In this document: positions 6,812-16,067 of the stretch, one piece after another
How the letters are laid out: each line of letters opens with the position of its first letter
How positions within the stretch are numbered: position 1 is the first letter of the stretch
Assembly: GCA_018228645.1 (NCBI GenBank)
Contig: CP073693.1
Span: 744,001-808,000 of the forward strand
Source: Clostridiaceae bacterium Marseille-Q4143
GTDB taxonomy: Bacteria; Bacillota; Clostridia; Lachnospirales; Lachnospiraceae
Direction of reading: 5' to 3'
Length of the DNA: 64,000 bases
Notes under the pieces: model-generated
The model's database searches: none
Told to the model about the DNA's origin: nothing
What the model saw: the letters and a program-made list of their open reading frames with translations, nothing else
Made by a program: the position numbers and the translations under genes

Positions 6812-8305
6812 TTACCTGCATCTTCCGTAAATTTTAATCTCATTTCGGATTTTTTCCGACAATTCCGACGTGAAACTGCCTTTCAGTGCCCTCCATTTCC
6901 AGTTCTTTCCTACTGTAGATGGAGTATTCATCCGTGACCAGCTTCCCAGTCCCAGAAGATCCTGGGCCTGCACAATGGTAAGTCCGGCAGCGCTCTCCCA
7001 GATGGCCCGCATCATCTTCCAGTTGATATCTTCCGCGGTGTCTGTATGCAGGTAACGAAATGCTTGTTTCACATCTTCCGGTTCGGCGGAAGTCACCCAG
7101 CCCACGGACGTATCATTATCATGGGTTCCTGTATAAGCCACGCAGTTTTCCGGGTAATTTTCCGGCAGGTACATATCTCCGCCGCCATCCCGGCTGTCAA
7201 ATGCGAACTGAAGCAGCTTGATACCAGGGAAACCACTGTCTGACAATAATTTTTTTACCGAATCTGTCATATAGCCGAGATCTTCTGCCATAATGTTCTG
7301 CTTGCCGATCTTCTGCTCCACGGTAGAAAACAAATCCATTCCGGGTCCCTGTTTCCAATGTCCTCTCTGGGCGTTGGCATCGCCATAAGGAATGGCAAAA
7401 TAGGAATCAAATCCACGGAAATGATCAATCCGCAGCATATCGTAAACATTGCACAGATACTGAATTCTGGCTACCCACCAGCTGTATCCGTCTTTTTCCA
7501 TATAGTCCCAGTCGAAGAGGGGATTACCCCACAACTGTCCGTCTGCGGAAAATCCATCCGGCGGACATCCTGCCACTTCTCTTGGCACTTTATCTCCGTC
7601 CAGCTGAAACAGTTCCGGATGTGCCCACACATCTACGCTGTCCAATGACACATAGATGGGAAGGTCTCCAATGATCTTCACACCATGCTCATTCGCATAA
7701 GTTCTGAGGGCTTTCCACTGCTCAAAAAACAGATACTGCATGATCTTCCAGAACTGTATTTTCTTCATGTACTGCAGGAGCACCAGGTCCAGCACTTTTT
7801 TATCTCTGTTTCGCAGTTCCGGCTCCCATTCCTGCCATGGTTTACCGTCATGTACTTCCTTCAGCGCCATAAACAGAGCATAGTCATCAAGCCAGTATGC
7901 GTTATTCCGGCAAAATGTCTCATAGCTTTCCGGTATCTGCTCAGCAAATCGTTCTGCCGCTTTTCGGAGCACCGGATACCGGCTCTCATAGATCTTTCCA
8001 TAATCCACCTGTTTCGGATCACTTCCCCAGTCCCGCTCCTTATATTCTTCCGGGAGCAGCAGTCCCTGCTCACACAGCAGATCAAGATCAATAAAATACA
8101 GATTTCCTGCGTAAGTAGAGAAAGACTGATAAGGGGAATCTCCGTAACTGGTGGGGCAGATGGGCAGCATCTGCCAGTAACTCTGACCGGCAGCTTCCAG
8201 AAAGTCCACAAACTTTCTGGCTTCCACGCCCATCGTACCAATTCCATATTCTGAAGGCAGTGAAGAAAGATGCATCAGGACTCCGCTGCATTTCGACTTC
8301 ATCAT
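6812..8305 (-). CDS. malQ: 4-alpha-glucanotransferase (MalQ, GH77)
   Basis: A 497-residue amylomaltase that transfers alpha-1,4-glucan segments during maltodextrin breakdown. The GH77 blocks are visible: SSLPSEYGIGTMG, GDSPYQSFSTYAGN, IIGDLPIYVSLDS, MLRIDHFRGFDSYF, MAEDLGYMTDSV and YTGTHDNDTSVGW, which carry the nucleophile Asp, acid/base Glu and stabilising Asp. I use the ATG pair at 8,305/8,302, which has AGAGGAG six to nine bases upstream. A longer frame to 8,374 would run into the ATPase gene. It is the last gene of the maltose-type operon. A second paralogue lies at 46,642. Confidence 0.93.
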   Translation of the reverse strand: MMKSKCSGVLMHLSSLPSEYGIGTMGVEARKFVDFLEAAGQSYWQMLPICPTSYGDSPYQSFSTYAGNLYFIDLDLLCEQGLLLPEEYKERDWGSDPKQVDYGKIYESRYPVLRKAAERFAEQIPESYETFCRNNAYWLDDYALFMALKEVHDGKPWQEWEPELRNRDKKVLDLVLLQYMKKIQFWKIMQYLFFEQWKALRTYANEHGVKIIGDLPIYVSLDSVDVWAHPELFQLDGDKVPREVAGCPPDGFSADGQLWGNPLFDWDYMEKDGYSWWVARIQYLCNVYDMLRIDHFRGFDSYFAIPYGDANAQRGHWKQGPGMDLFSTVEQKIGKQNIMAEDLGYMTDSVKKLLSDSGFPGIKLLQFAFDSRDGGGDMYLPENYPENCVAYTGTHDNDTSVGWVTSAEPEDVKQAFRYLHTDTAEDINWKMMRAIWESAAGLTIVQAQDLLGLGSWSRMNTPSTVGKNWKWRALKGSFTSELSEKIRNEIKIYGRCR

Positions 8306-8333
8306 GATTTTCTCCTCTGAATCCTTATTTTTC

Positions 8334-9431
8334 TTAATGACAGATGATCTCTTCTGTCTCTGCATCAAATACATGAATCTTATTCGTATCCAATGCCAGT
8401 TTTACATGATCCTCTGCTTTGATGCCCGTGCGGGACGGCACTCTTGCCACCAGATTCTGTCCGGCGCAGGTCAGATAAAGATAAATCTCAGAACCCATCA
8501 TCTCTGCCAGATCTACATTGGCCTCAATGTTGGATGCCTCGGAAATGCTTAAGAAGGATTCTTCTGCATGAATATCTTCCGGCCGGATACCAAGAATTAC
8601 TTCTTTGCCTACGTAAGTTTCCAGCTCCGGCTTCTGAACCGGAATCCGGTACTCACCAAAAGCAAGTGCATAGTTATCGCCGTTTTTCTCCACTTTTGCG
8701 TTCAGGAAGTTCATCTGCGGAGAGCCGATAAATCCTGCTACAAACTTATTGCACGGATAGTTATAAAGTGCCTGCGGTGTATCTACCTGCTGGATAATTC
8801 CGCCTTTCATAACCACAATGCGGTCGCCCATAGTCATAGCTTCCGTCTGGTCATGGGTAACATAGACAAAGGTCGTCTGGAGACGTTTGTGAAGCGCTGC
8901 GATCTGGCTTCTCATCTCAGTACGGAGCTTCGCATCCAGGTTGGACAGCGGCTCGTCGAGAAGGAATACGGAAGGATTTCTTACCATGGCACGTCCCAGT
9001 GCCACACGCTGTCTCTGTCCACCGGAGAGTGCCTTCGGTTTCCGGTCCAGATACTCTTCCAGTCCAAGAATCTTTGCTGCTTCATGTACCTTTTTATCGA
9101 TTTCATCCTTCGGCGTTTTTCTTAATTCCAGTGCAAACGCCATATTTTTATACACGGTCATATGCGGATACAGAGCATAGCTCTGGAATACCATGGCAAT
9201 GTCCCTGTCCTTGGGTGCCACATTATTTACCAGACGGTCGCCAATGTAAAGCTCTCCATCGGATACTTCCTCCAGACCGGCAATCATACGAAGCGTGGTA
9301 GATTTTCCACATCCGGACGGTCCTACCAGTACAATAAACTCTTTATCTTTAATTTCCAGATTGAGATCCGGAACTACCACATTACCTTTATCATATACTT
9401 TCTTTACATGCTTAAATGTAATATCTGCCAT
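8334..9431 (-). CDS. Sugar ABC transporter ATPase (MsmK/MsmX/UgpC type)
   Basis: The 365-residue ATPase has Walker A GPSGCGKST, Q-loop VFQSYALYPHM, signature LSGGQRQRVALGRA, Walker B VFLLDEPLSNLD and the switch His in THDQTEAMTMGDRIV. The C-terminal third is the MalK-type TOBE/OB regulatory region (NFLNAKVEKNG, GIRPEDIH). In Firmicutes such ATPases often serve several sugar importers. Here it is encoded with its own permeases and binding protein, between the LacI regulator and malQ. The start is preceded by AAGGAGG. Confidence 0.93.
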   Translation of the reverse strand: MADITFKHVKKVYDKGNVVVPDLNLEIKDKEFIVLVGPSGCGKSTTLRMIAGLEEVSDGELYIGDRLVNNVAPKDRDIAMVFQSYALYPHMTVYKNMAFALELRKTPKDEIDKKVHEAAKILGLEEYLDRKPKALSGGQRQRVALGRAMVRNPSVFLLDEPLSNLDAKLRTEMRSQIAALHKRLQTTFVYVTHDQTEAMTMGDRIVVMKGGIIQQVDTPQALYNYPCNKFVAGFIGSPQMNFLNAKVEKNGDNYALAFGEYRIPVQKPELETYVGKEVILGIRPEDIHAEESFLSISEASNIEANVDLAEMMGSEIYLYLTCAGQNLVARVPSRTGIKAEDHVKLALDTNKIHVFDAETEEIICH

Positions 9432-9452
9432 CTTTTTTCCTCCTTATTCTGC

Positions 9453-10469
9453 TCAAACCTTTACTGCACTTTCTCCCATCACAAGATCAAATGGGAGCAG
9501 TTCATGCACTGCAACCAGTTCTTCCTCCTGCTCCTCGTCCATGCAGGAGAGCAGAATCTCCATGCTCCTGTCTGCGATCCGTTCTCTGTCCTGACGAATC
9601 GTGGTCAGCCTGGGAGTGAGATAATTTCCAAGTTCAATTCCATCAAATCCTATGACTGAAATGTCTTCCGGCACTTTCAGGCCTTTGTCACAGATTGCCC
9701 GGATTGCTCCCATAGCCAGTACATCCGCCATGGCAAATACCGCTGTCAAATCCGGCATCCGATCAAGCAGTGCATTCATGGCGCGGTACCCTTCTTCCAT
9801 GGAAAAGAGTGCTGGTTCATACTGTTTTTTCCGGTCAAATGCCATTTTGTGCTTCTGGAATGCATCCGCACATCCTACACATCTGGTGTAAGCGGCATGG
9901 GATTTTTCCATACGGCCTCCTAAGATGCCGATATTCTTATGGCCCAGATTCATCAGGTACTCCACCGCTGCTTCGGCTCCCTTCGCATCATCCGTGCTGA
10001 CACTGGAGAGATTCCGAAAATGAAGCTGCTCCGCTGAGTTGGTAACCAGAACGCAGGGAACGTCAATTCGTGCAAACCGCTCTTGAAAGAACTTCAGATT
10101 ACTTCCCAGAAACAGGATCCCTTTCGGATGCCGTTCCAGACAGACACTTTCCGCCTGTTCGACCTCATTTTCTTCCTCACCAATGTAATAGATGAAGCAG
10201 GCAAAATCTTTTTCCTCAATCAGTCCCTGCAACCGCTCCACAATGGAAGCAAACAGCATATTCTGGGAACCTTTGATAATAATGGCAATTCCGCTGCTGG
10301 CCTGCTGCTTCAGATGCTTGGCATTGTTATTCAGTTTGAAGTGGTGTTTCTCCACCACCTCCATAATGGTCTTCCGTGCTTTTTCTGACACATCCGGATG
10401 ATTGTTAAGTACACGGGATACGGTTCCCACCGCATATCCGGATTCTTTTGCAATATCTTTGATTGTCAT
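9453..10469 (-). CDS. LacI-family transcriptional regulator
   Basis: A 338-residue repressor-type regulator. The N-terminal helix-turn-helix and hinge are clear (TIKDIAKESGYAVGTVSRVLNNHPDVS, residues 2-28), followed by a periplasmic-binding-like sensor domain (GIAIIIKGSQNMLFASIVERLQ; later VIGFDGIELGNYLTPRLTTIRQD). It sits inside the operon it probably controls, 11 bp after the second permease. The LacI-style palindrome at 13,650-13,665 is the obvious candidate operator. Its own SD is weak, suggesting low expression through read-through. The ligand is probably a malto-oligosaccharide by context only. Confidence 0.9.
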   Translation of the reverse strand: MTIKDIAKESGYAVGTVSRVLNNHPDVSEKARKTIMEVVEKHHFKLNNNAKHLKQQASSGIAIIIKGSQNMLFASIVERLQGLIEEKDFACFIYYIGEEENEVEQAESVCLERHPKGILFLGSNLKFFQERFARIDVPCVLVTNSAEQLHFRNLSSVSTDDAKGAEAAVEYLMNLGHKNIGILGGRMEKSHAAYTRCVGCADAFQKHKMAFDRKKQYEPALFSMEEGYRAMNALLDRMPDLTAVFAMADVLAMGAIRAICDKGLKVPEDISVIGFDGIELGNYLTPRLTTIRQDRERIADRSMEILLSCMDEEQEEELVAVHELLPFDLVMGESAVKV

Positions 10470-10479
10470 AGGTACTTGT

Positions 10480-11322
10480 TTAGCCTTTTACAGCTCCTGC
10501 GGCTACTCCTTTAATAATATGTTTCTGGCCAACCAGATAAACAATAACGATCGGGATGACAGTTAACATAATGCTGGCCATCATCGGTCCCATCTCAACC
10601 TTTCCGTAGCTTCCACGGAAATACTGGATCAACATCGGGATGGTCTTATAACTCTTAATATCCAGTACCAGCGTCGGCAGGAGGTAATCATTCCATACCC
10701 ACATAGCCTCCAGAATTCCTACAGAAACCATGGTCGGCTTCAGAATCGGAAGCACAATCAGGAAGAAGGTCTGGATCGGATTGCAGCCGTCAATCATGGC
10801 TGCCTCTTCAATCTCCAACGGAATGGATTTCATGAATCCCGCAAACATGAAGACCGCAAGTCCTGCACCAAACCCCAGATAGATGACCCAGATATTCCAC
10901 GGCGTATTGAGCTTCAGCCGATCTGCTGTCTGGGAAAGGGTAAACATAACCATCTGGAAGGGTACAACCATGGAAAATACAAACAGGAAGTAAAGTCCCT
11001 GGGAGATCACACCTTTCACCCTCGTGATATACCAGGCACACATGGAGCAGCAAATGAGAATTGCCACAACAGATGTAAGGGTAATCAGAAGGCTGTATCC
11101 AAGGCTCTGTAAAAATCCTTTGGATGCAATGGCATTTACATAGTTTTCAAGTCCTGCAAACCCATCTGCCGTCGGTAAGGTAAATGCACCTGCCGTAGTG
11201 ATGGTCGTCTCTTTTTTCAGCGAGTTAAAAAGGATCATAATGATCGGATATACATACAGAAGCGCCAGGATGGTTAATACAACAGTCCAGATGCGGTCTG
11301 CAATTTTTTTCTTTTTTCCCAT
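10480..11322 (-). CDS. Carbohydrate ABC transporter permease (MalG type)
   Basis: A 280-residue inner permease with about six transmembrane segments. It has the EAA motif of binding-protein-dependent permeases in the cytoplasmic loop (EIEEAAMIDGCNPIQTFFLIVLPILKP, about residues 180-205) and the family C-terminus (GQKHIIKGVAAGAVKG). It pairs with the MalF-like permease encoded immediately upstream; only one base lies between the genes. SD GGGAGG precedes the start. The substrate is inferred as maltose or maltodextrin from the adjacent malQ. Confidence 0.92.
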   Translation of the reverse strand: MGKKKKIADRIWTVVLTILALLYVYPIIMILFNSLKKETTITTAGAFTLPTADGFAGLENYVNAIASKGFLQSLGYSLLITLTSVVAILICCSMCAWYITRVKGVISQGLYFLFVFSMVVPFQMVMFTLSQTADRLKLNTPWNIWVIYLGFGAGLAVFMFAGFMKSIPLEIEEAAMIDGCNPIQTFFLIVLPILKPTMVSVGILEAMWVWNDYLLPTLVLDIKSYKTIPMLIQYFRGSYGKVEMGPMMASIMLTVIPIVIVYLVGQKHIIKGVAAGAVKG

Positions 11323-11323
11323 C

Positions 11324-12175
11324 TTACTGCTGCACCTCCCTTGAACGCGTTGCTTTCAGCTGAATCATGGAAATGACAATGACCAGCAGGCAGAACAATA
11401 CTGCCTTGGACTGTCCAAGTCCCTTCCACTGGGCTCCGGCCCTTGCATAAAACGTCTGATAAATATTCAGCGCCATCATCTCCGTCATGTGGTTCGGATC
11501 ACCACCGGTCAACGCCAGGTTCTGGTCAAAGAGTTTAAAGGAGTTGGTCAGTGTCAAGAATACACAGATCGTGATGGACGGCATAACCATAGGAAGTTTT
11601 ACTTTCCATAAAGTCTCCCATGGAGACGCTCCGTCAATGGCTGCTGCCTCGATGAGATCATCGGATACATTCTGAAGACCGGCAATATAAATGATCATCA
11701 TATAACCGATCTGCTGCCAGCACATAAGAATAATCAGTCCCCAGTATCCCGCGGAACTGTTCAGTGCCAGAAGCGGCTGTCCTACGATGGACAGAATACA
11801 GTTAATCAGAATCTGCCAGATATAGCCCAGCACGATTCCACCGATCAGATTCGGCATAAAGAAAATAGTACGGAACACATTGGTTCCTTTCAACTGTCTG
11901 GTCAGAAGCAATGCCAGAGCAAATGCAATCACATTGATAAGTACAATGGATGCCACCGCAAACATTACGGTAAATTTAAAAGATGAAAGAAAAGAACTGT
12001 CTGCCAGCGCGCTCTGATAGTTTGACAAACCAGTAAAGGTTGCATTATTTACTGTCGTGAACTGACAGAAGGACAGGTACAGTCCCTGAATAAACGGAAT
12101 GATAAATCCGATCGTAAATGCCAGCAGTGTGGGCAATACGAAGACCGGCGAATACCGTTTGATTGCTTTTTCCAT
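11324..12175 (-). CDS. Sugar ABC transporter permease (MalF type)
   Basis: A 283-residue permease with six predicted membrane helices and the EAA loop DLIEAAAIDGASPWETLWKVKLPM (about residues 193-216). It forms the heteromeric channel with the downstream MalG-type protein. SD AAAGGGGAG precedes the ATG. A terminator hairpin separates it from the binding-protein gene, so it should be expressed less than the binding protein. It is shorter than enteric MalF and lacks the large periplasmic loop, as is usual for Gram-positive homologues. Confidence 0.92.
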   Translation of the reverse strand: MEKAIKRYSPVFVLPTLLAFTIGFIIPFIQGLYLSFCQFTTVNNATFTGLSNYQSALADSSFLSSFKFTVMFAVASIVLINVIAFALALLLTRQLKGTNVFRTIFFMPNLIGGIVLGYIWQILINCILSIVGQPLLALNSSAGYWGLIILMCWQQIGYMMIIYIAGLQNVSDDLIEAAAIDGASPWETLWKVKLPMVMPSITICVFLTLTNSFKLFDQNLALTGGDPNHMTEMMALNIYQTFYARAGAQWKGLGQSKAVLFCLLVIVISMIQLKATRSREVQQ

Positions 12176-12197
12176 AAAGCCACTCCCCTTTCAAGGC

Positions 12198-12230
12198 GTA
12201 AAAAGGGCAGGCAAGTCTCTTGCCCGCCCC
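12198..12230 (-). terminator. Attenuating terminator between the binding protein and permease genes
   Basis: GGGCGGGCAAG-AGA-CTTGCCTGCCC followed by T5 lies between the binding-protein stop (12,249) and the malF-like start (12,175). Such intercistronic terminators lower permease expression relative to the binding protein. Confidence 0.8.
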
Positions 12231-12248
12231 TCATCATCATACTATCAA

Positions 12249-13628
12249 TTACTGTCCATTAGCAAGCTGATACTCTGTTGCCCATCCATCTACGAATGCG
12301 GATACAACAGCGTCCCAGTTTGCATCAGTCTCGTCTGCTGCATAAGCGGTCAGTGCCTGGCCTAAACCATTCTTCCACTCTTCAGACGGCATGGTAGTGA
12401 AGTTCCATGATACCGGAGTTTTACCTGCTGCGGTGTACTCTGCATCCTGTTTTACGAACAGATTCTTGGATTCCTGTGCACCCTTGAACGGAATTACAAA
12501 TCCCATATCGTCTGCCATGGTCTTGGTTCCAAGATCAGAAGTTACACACCAGTTCATGAAGTCCAGAGTTGCCTGAATGTCAGCCTCATCTGCCTGATTG
12601 TTTACACACCAGTAGTTCTCAGTACCGGTACACAGTCCCTGATTAGCCTCGTCGCCAACACCGATGTAGATCGGGATCATAGCGAGATCATCATCTGTAA
12701 GAGTTCCATCTGCTGTCAGGTTTCCATACTCCCAGGAACCATTCTGGAAGAATACTGCCTCGCCTGCAAGGAATTCGTTTCTGGAGTCATCACCGGTCTT
12801 TGCAGAAAGCTCGGACGGATCACAGGTGCTGTTGTTGATGTACAGATCCCAGATATTGCGGTAGTTATCAAGATAGGTTCCTTTGATTGCATCTGTACTG
12901 TCAATGCCATCTGCCTGATACTCAAAGTAGATCGGCAGATTTGCCAGATGGGTCTTGAATCTCCAGTCAGAAGATCCATCCATACCAGCGGAAGTAAATG
13001 CTGCGAAGCCAAGCTCAGAAGATCTTGCGGTGATATCCTCTGCTACTTTCTTCAGATCATCGAAGGACTGAATGTCGTCGATGGTGTAGCCTGCAGTCTG
13101 AAGTAAGGTTTTATTTACGATCAGTCCGTAGGACTCGATTACATATGCAATTCCGTATACGGTGTCGCCTTCTTTTAATGCGTAGCTGTCGCTGGTCAGC
13201 TGGCTGTAAATATCAGATCCTGCCAGATCGTAGCAGTAATCTTTCCAGTTTGCCAGTCCAACAGGTCCGTTTACCTGGAACAGAGTCGGAGCACCGCTCT
13301 TGCCCATCTCACTCATCAGGGTTGTCTCATAGTTTCCGGAAGCTGCTGTTACAACGGTTACCGGTACGCCGGTCTCTTCGGTGTAAGCTTTTGCCAGATC
13401 CTGCCACTGCTGATCCTGCTCCGGTTTGAAGTTCAGGTAATAAACAGAGCCTTCTGCATCAGATGCTGTGGTCTCAGCTGCTGCACTGTCAGTTGTGGTC
13501 TCAGCTGCTGCGCTGTCAGTCTTGGTGTCTGCTGCGCTGCTTCCTCCGTTTGAGGAACCGCCGCATCCAGTCAGTGCGGTAGCTGCCAGTGTGCATGCCA
13601 TAGTCATTGCTACTAATTTTCTCTTCAT
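12249..13628 (-). CDS. Extracellular sugar-binding lipoprotein (MalE type)
   Basis: A 459-residue solute-binding protein. A lipoprotein signal with lipobox ALTGCGG places the lipidated Cys at residue 22. A Ser/Ala/Thr/Asp-rich linker follows (about 25-60), which includes a 9-residue tandem repeat (DSAAAETTT, DSAAAETTA). The mature family-1 binding domain has typical segments (LAKAYTEETGVPVTVVTAASGNYETTL; GEAVFFQNGSWEYGN). It is the first gene of the operon, with a good promoter and an operator just upstream, and SD GGGAGG. The ligand is probably a malto-oligosaccharide by context. Confidence 0.92.
   Translation of the reverse strand: MKRKLVAMTMACTLAATALTGCGGSSNGGSSAADTKTDSAAAETTTDSAAAETTASDAEGSVYYLNFKPEQDQQWQDLAKAYTEETGVPVTVVTAASGNYETTLMSEMGKSGAPTLFQVNGPVGLANWKDYCYDLAGSDIYSQLTSDSYALKEGDTVYGIAYVIESYGLIVNKTLLQTAGYTIDDIQSFDDLKKVAEDITARSSELGFAAFTSAGMDGSSDWRFKTHLANLPIYFEYQADGIDSTDAIKGTYLDNYRNIWDLYINNSTCDPSELSAKTGDDSRNEFLAGEAVFFQNGSWEYGNLTADGTLTDDDLAMIPIYIGVGDEANQGLCTGTENYWCVNNQADEADIQATLDFMNWCVTSDLGTKTMADDMGFVIPFKGAQESKNLFVKQDAEYTAAGKTPVSWNFTTMPSEEWKNGLGQALTAYAADETDANWDAVVSAFVDGWATEYQLANGQ
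13468..13521 (-). repeat. 27-bp tandem duplication in the binding-protein linker
   Basis: Two adjacent 27-bp units, 13,468-13,494 and 13,495-13,521, differ at two positions and encode nine residues each in the Ala/Ser/Thr linker of the lipoprotein. The repeat keeps the frame. Confidence 0.85.
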
Positions 13629-13649
13629 ATTGGAATCCTCCCGTTTTTT

Positions 13650-13665
13650 CTGGAAACGTTTCCAG
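13650..13665. promoter_or_regulatory. Palindromic LacI/CcpA-type operator
   Basis: The 16-bp perfect palindrome CTGGAAACGTTTCCAG fits LacI-family operators with a central CpG and also the catabolite-responsive element pattern. It lies just downstream of the predicted start point of the operon, where binding would block transcription. The operon's own LacI regulator, CcpA, or both may bind. Confidence 0.8.
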
Positions 13666-13678
13666 CTCTTGTGTCTTT

Positions 13679-13707
13679 ATAATAGATCTTTTCTGTAATA
13701 AATGCAA
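13679..13707 (-). promoter_or_regulatory. Sigma-A promoter of the maltose-type operon
   Basis: TTGCAT (13707-13702) and TATTAT (13684-13679) are separated by 17 bp on the minus strand. The operator palindrome begins about 13 bp after the -10 element. Confidence 0.75.
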
Positions 13708-13839
13708 GTAAATTCTGTCGATCATTGATATTTTCGTCATAAGTACAGATTTTAGTCTATCGCTTTTGTGCAATATTACTACGCGAGCAGTAAATAGCAA
13801 TGAAAACAACCGGTGGATTCATCATCTGACAGGCAAATT

Positions 13840-14877
13840 TTAGAAACGAATGGCAATTTTTCCTTTATTTTTCTTTGCTTTGAAATATTCAATTGCCTCT
13901 ACGCTGTCTTTAAAGTCAAACACATCAGATATATAATTAGAGCCTTTCAGTATGCCCTGCTTCATAAGTTCTATGATCTCATCATGTACCGCTGCTTCTT
14001 CTGCCTTTGACGGCCACTGGGCAAAGCGCAGATTGAAGCAAAATGGTGCCTCTTCCCAGTTGATCAGATGCTCACTCTTTGCAGTTTCTCCATAAACACA
14101 GACATCACCAAAATTCTTTACCAGCTTCAGATTCTGATTGATCAATGAGGGAATGCCGGCTGCATCCAGAATCATATCTGCTTTATCCGGAAGGATTTTC
14201 AGTACCTCTTCCATTACATTGCACTGATCAAAATTCAGCGTATAATCCGCACCACAGGTTCTGGCTGATTCCAGTTTTTTCTCTGTATGATCCACGCTGA
14301 TGATCGGAGAAAGTCCCATATATTTGGCCAGGGTAATAAATACCAGGCCCACCGGTCCTGCACCATAGATTACCAGACTTTTTCCTTTCCGGAATCCCAG
14401 ACGTTTCATGGTAGAATATACTTCCCGATAAGTCACGATCATGGCTGCTTCCACATCATCAAATTCCTGCGGGATTTTCTTTTGTGCCAGATTGCCTTCT
14501 GTCAGGACGCCGTCACCAACCGTATGTCCATCTTCCATCATAGCCTCAGCGTCACCAATAACTGCGTATTCTGCAAAAGCTCCCCAGGTGGAATAGAAAT
14601 CTTCTCCATCATCCAGAAATGGAAGAACGATTTTATCGCCCACGGCAAAATTTTTCACTTTGCTTCCGACTGCCTCTACAATCCCCACTCCTTCATGGCC
14701 AAGCACCGTTGGATAATTGTGAAATCCCTTCAGAACATCATATATGATTTCCTTGTCGGTACCACATAAAGCTCCTGCTGTCACCCGGACCAGTGCCTGG
14801 TATTCGCCAATTTCCGGCTTTTTCATTTCCTCCAGACTTGCATGTCCATCCTTCCAGATTACTAATCCCTTCATCAT
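13840..14877 (-). CDS. Zinc-dependent medium-chain alcohol/polyol dehydrogenase
   Basis: A 345-residue MDR-family dehydrogenase. The N-terminal catalytic domain has GALCGTDKEI (catalytic-zinc Cys) and TVLGHEGVGIVEAVGSKV (zinc His-Glu). The Rossmann domain begins SLVIYGAGPVGLVFITLAKYMG (about residues 175-196). A four-Cys structural zinc lobe is not evident, and the insertion DDGEDFYSTWGAFAEY resembles glucose/threonine dehydrogenase-like members. The substrate is unknown. SD AGGAGGG precedes the ATG. It follows the three membrane genes by 19 bp on the same strand and may belong to that unit. Confidence 0.85.
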   Translation of the reverse strand: MMKGLVIWKDGHASLEEMKKPEIGEYQALVRVTAGALCGTDKEIIYDVLKGFHNYPTVLGHEGVGIVEAVGSKVKNFAVGDKIVLPFLDDGEDFYSTWGAFAEYAVIGDAEAMMEDGHTVGDGVLTEGNLAQKKIPQEFDDVEAAMIVTYREVYSTMKRLGFRKGKSLVIYGAGPVGLVFITLAKYMGLSPIISVDHTEKKLESARTCGADYTLNFDQCNVMEEVLKILPDKADMILDAAGIPSLINQNLKLVKNFGDVCVYGETAKSEHLINWEEAPFCFNLRFAQWPSKAEEAAVHDEIIELMKQGILKGSNYISDVFDFKDSVEAIEYFKAKKNKGKIAIRF

Positions 14878-14896
14878 TGCAACCCTCCTGATTTTA

Positions 14897-15301
14897 TTAA
14901 TGATTAAAATAATTTACAAAATAAGAATCAATCTCCGCTGCGCAGTATTCCAGTTCTCCCATGCCGGACTGTGCAGTTTTCATATCTGCCTGTGCTTTCT
15001 GACCCTTCTCCGTATCGCCATTCTGCAGATACATATAGTACATGGACGCCGCTTCATAATAATCTGCCACTGCATAGCACTCCTGAAGCTGCGCGTCTGC
15101 TTTCACATGTTCCATCTCATTCCTTCGTTTCTTATCCGGCAGTTCTGAATACCTGCCATCCTGGATCGTATAGAGGAAGGTATCTTCATCATAACTGTAA
15201 TGATATACATCGCTATGAATCTGAAGTGCCAGATTCAGAAGCTGTCCTACAATCAGCACCGCCAGTACTACGGTAATCACCCGAAATAGTTTACGATTCA
15301 T
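14897..15301 (-). CDS. Small uncharacterised single-span membrane protein
   Basis: I do not recognise the family. The ATG at 15,301 is used because AAAGGAG precedes it; the product is 134 residues. One hydrophobic N-terminal segment (LFRVITVVLAVLIVGQLLNLAL, about 5-26) is followed by an acidic, Tyr-rich soluble region of helices (AVADYYEAASMYYMYLQNGD; KAQADMKTAQSGMGELEYCAAEID). The gene overlaps the end of the upstream zinc-ribbon gene by 11 bp. It probably acts with its two neighbours at the membrane. Confidence 0.7.
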   Translation of the reverse strand: MNRKLFRVITVVLAVLIVGQLLNLALQIHSDVYHYSYDEDTFLYTIQDGRYSELPDKKRRNEMEHVKADAQLQECYAVADYYEAASMYYMYLQNGDTEKGQKAQADMKTAQSGMGELEYCAAEIDSYFVNYFNH

Positions 15302-16067
15302 CCTTGTTATAGCTCCTTTCCAGTAGTACCACCAGCTTGGTCCTGGACATCTCACGGATCTGTCCGGACTCGATCACTTCACTGTCTACACCTGCATAAG
15401 CCTGTACTAATTTCTCCGCCTCTGTAAGAATAGGATCACACCAGTCCCGATGGGCCTGATAGACTTCATAATAAGTGGAATATTCATCTTTTTTCACAAA
15501 GTCATACATATGTTTCAGGCTGTCTGCAATCTGTTCCAGAGAATTATCCGGTGTATAGTAATAATACTCTTCTTCATCCAGATTTTCATAATCCACCAGA
15601 TGCATACAGGATTCATAAATGTAATTGTAATCATCTGCCAGCTGCCGGAAATACCGATAATCTTCCAGTTCATCAACGCCGGAAAAATACAGCTGATTCA
15701 CGTCAATATAATCGGTGAAGGAAGCCCAGTCCTCTTCCGCAAGATACTGGTCAAGCTTCGCAAGATGGGTGGAAATATTATTTCGGATTTTATGACGCTG
15801 AATCATTCGCTCCACAGTCCAGATATTGGTATTCAGCACAACTGTCCCAAGGAAAAGTCCTCCCAGCACTGCCAGAATCGCAATCTGTGTCGCTTTCCGG
15901 CTGGTCTTTCCCGCTGTCTCATAGACGTCGCTCTTGGTCTCCTGATAATCCTGCTCATACCGGTGCATGTCTTCCCGGTGCTTTACATAATACGGATTCG
16001 GATTATGGCAAAAAGGACATACTTCATCTTCAATCGTCAGATCCGCCCCACAGTACTTACATTTCAC
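15291..16067 (-). CDS. Zinc-ribbon membrane protein of unknown function (second of pair)
   Basis: The start is probably the GTG at 16,067, nine bases after a GGAGG. The protein opens with a zinc ribbon (CKYCGADLTIEDEVCPFC), then about 40 polar residues, one transmembrane helix (ATQIAILAVLGGLFLGTVVL) and a C-terminal soluble region with repeated Tyr/Asp-rich helices. The layout matches the next upstream gene, suggesting duplication. The start overlaps that gene by 11 bp. The family is not recognised. Ribbons of this kind often occur on membrane sensor or scaffold proteins, but no function can be assigned. Confidence 0.75.
   Translation of the reverse strand: MKCKYCGADLTIEDEVCPFCHNPNPYYVKHREDMHRYEQDYQETKSDVYETAGKTSRKATQIAILAVLGGLFLGTVVLNTNIWTVERMIQRHKIRNNISTHLAKLDQYLAEEDWASFTDYIDVNQLYFSGVDELEDYRYFRQLADDYNYIYESCMHLVDYENLDEEEYYYYTPDNSLEQIADSLKHMYDFVKKDEYSTYYEVYQAHRDWCDPILTEAEKLVQAYAGVDSEVIESGQIREMSRTKLVVLLERSYNKDES

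Noticed and set aside
13516..13809. Minus-strand frame overlapping the 5' end of the binding-protein gene
   Set aside because: It is in another frame over the promoter, operator and signal-peptide region. The MalE-type frame is clearly the real one.
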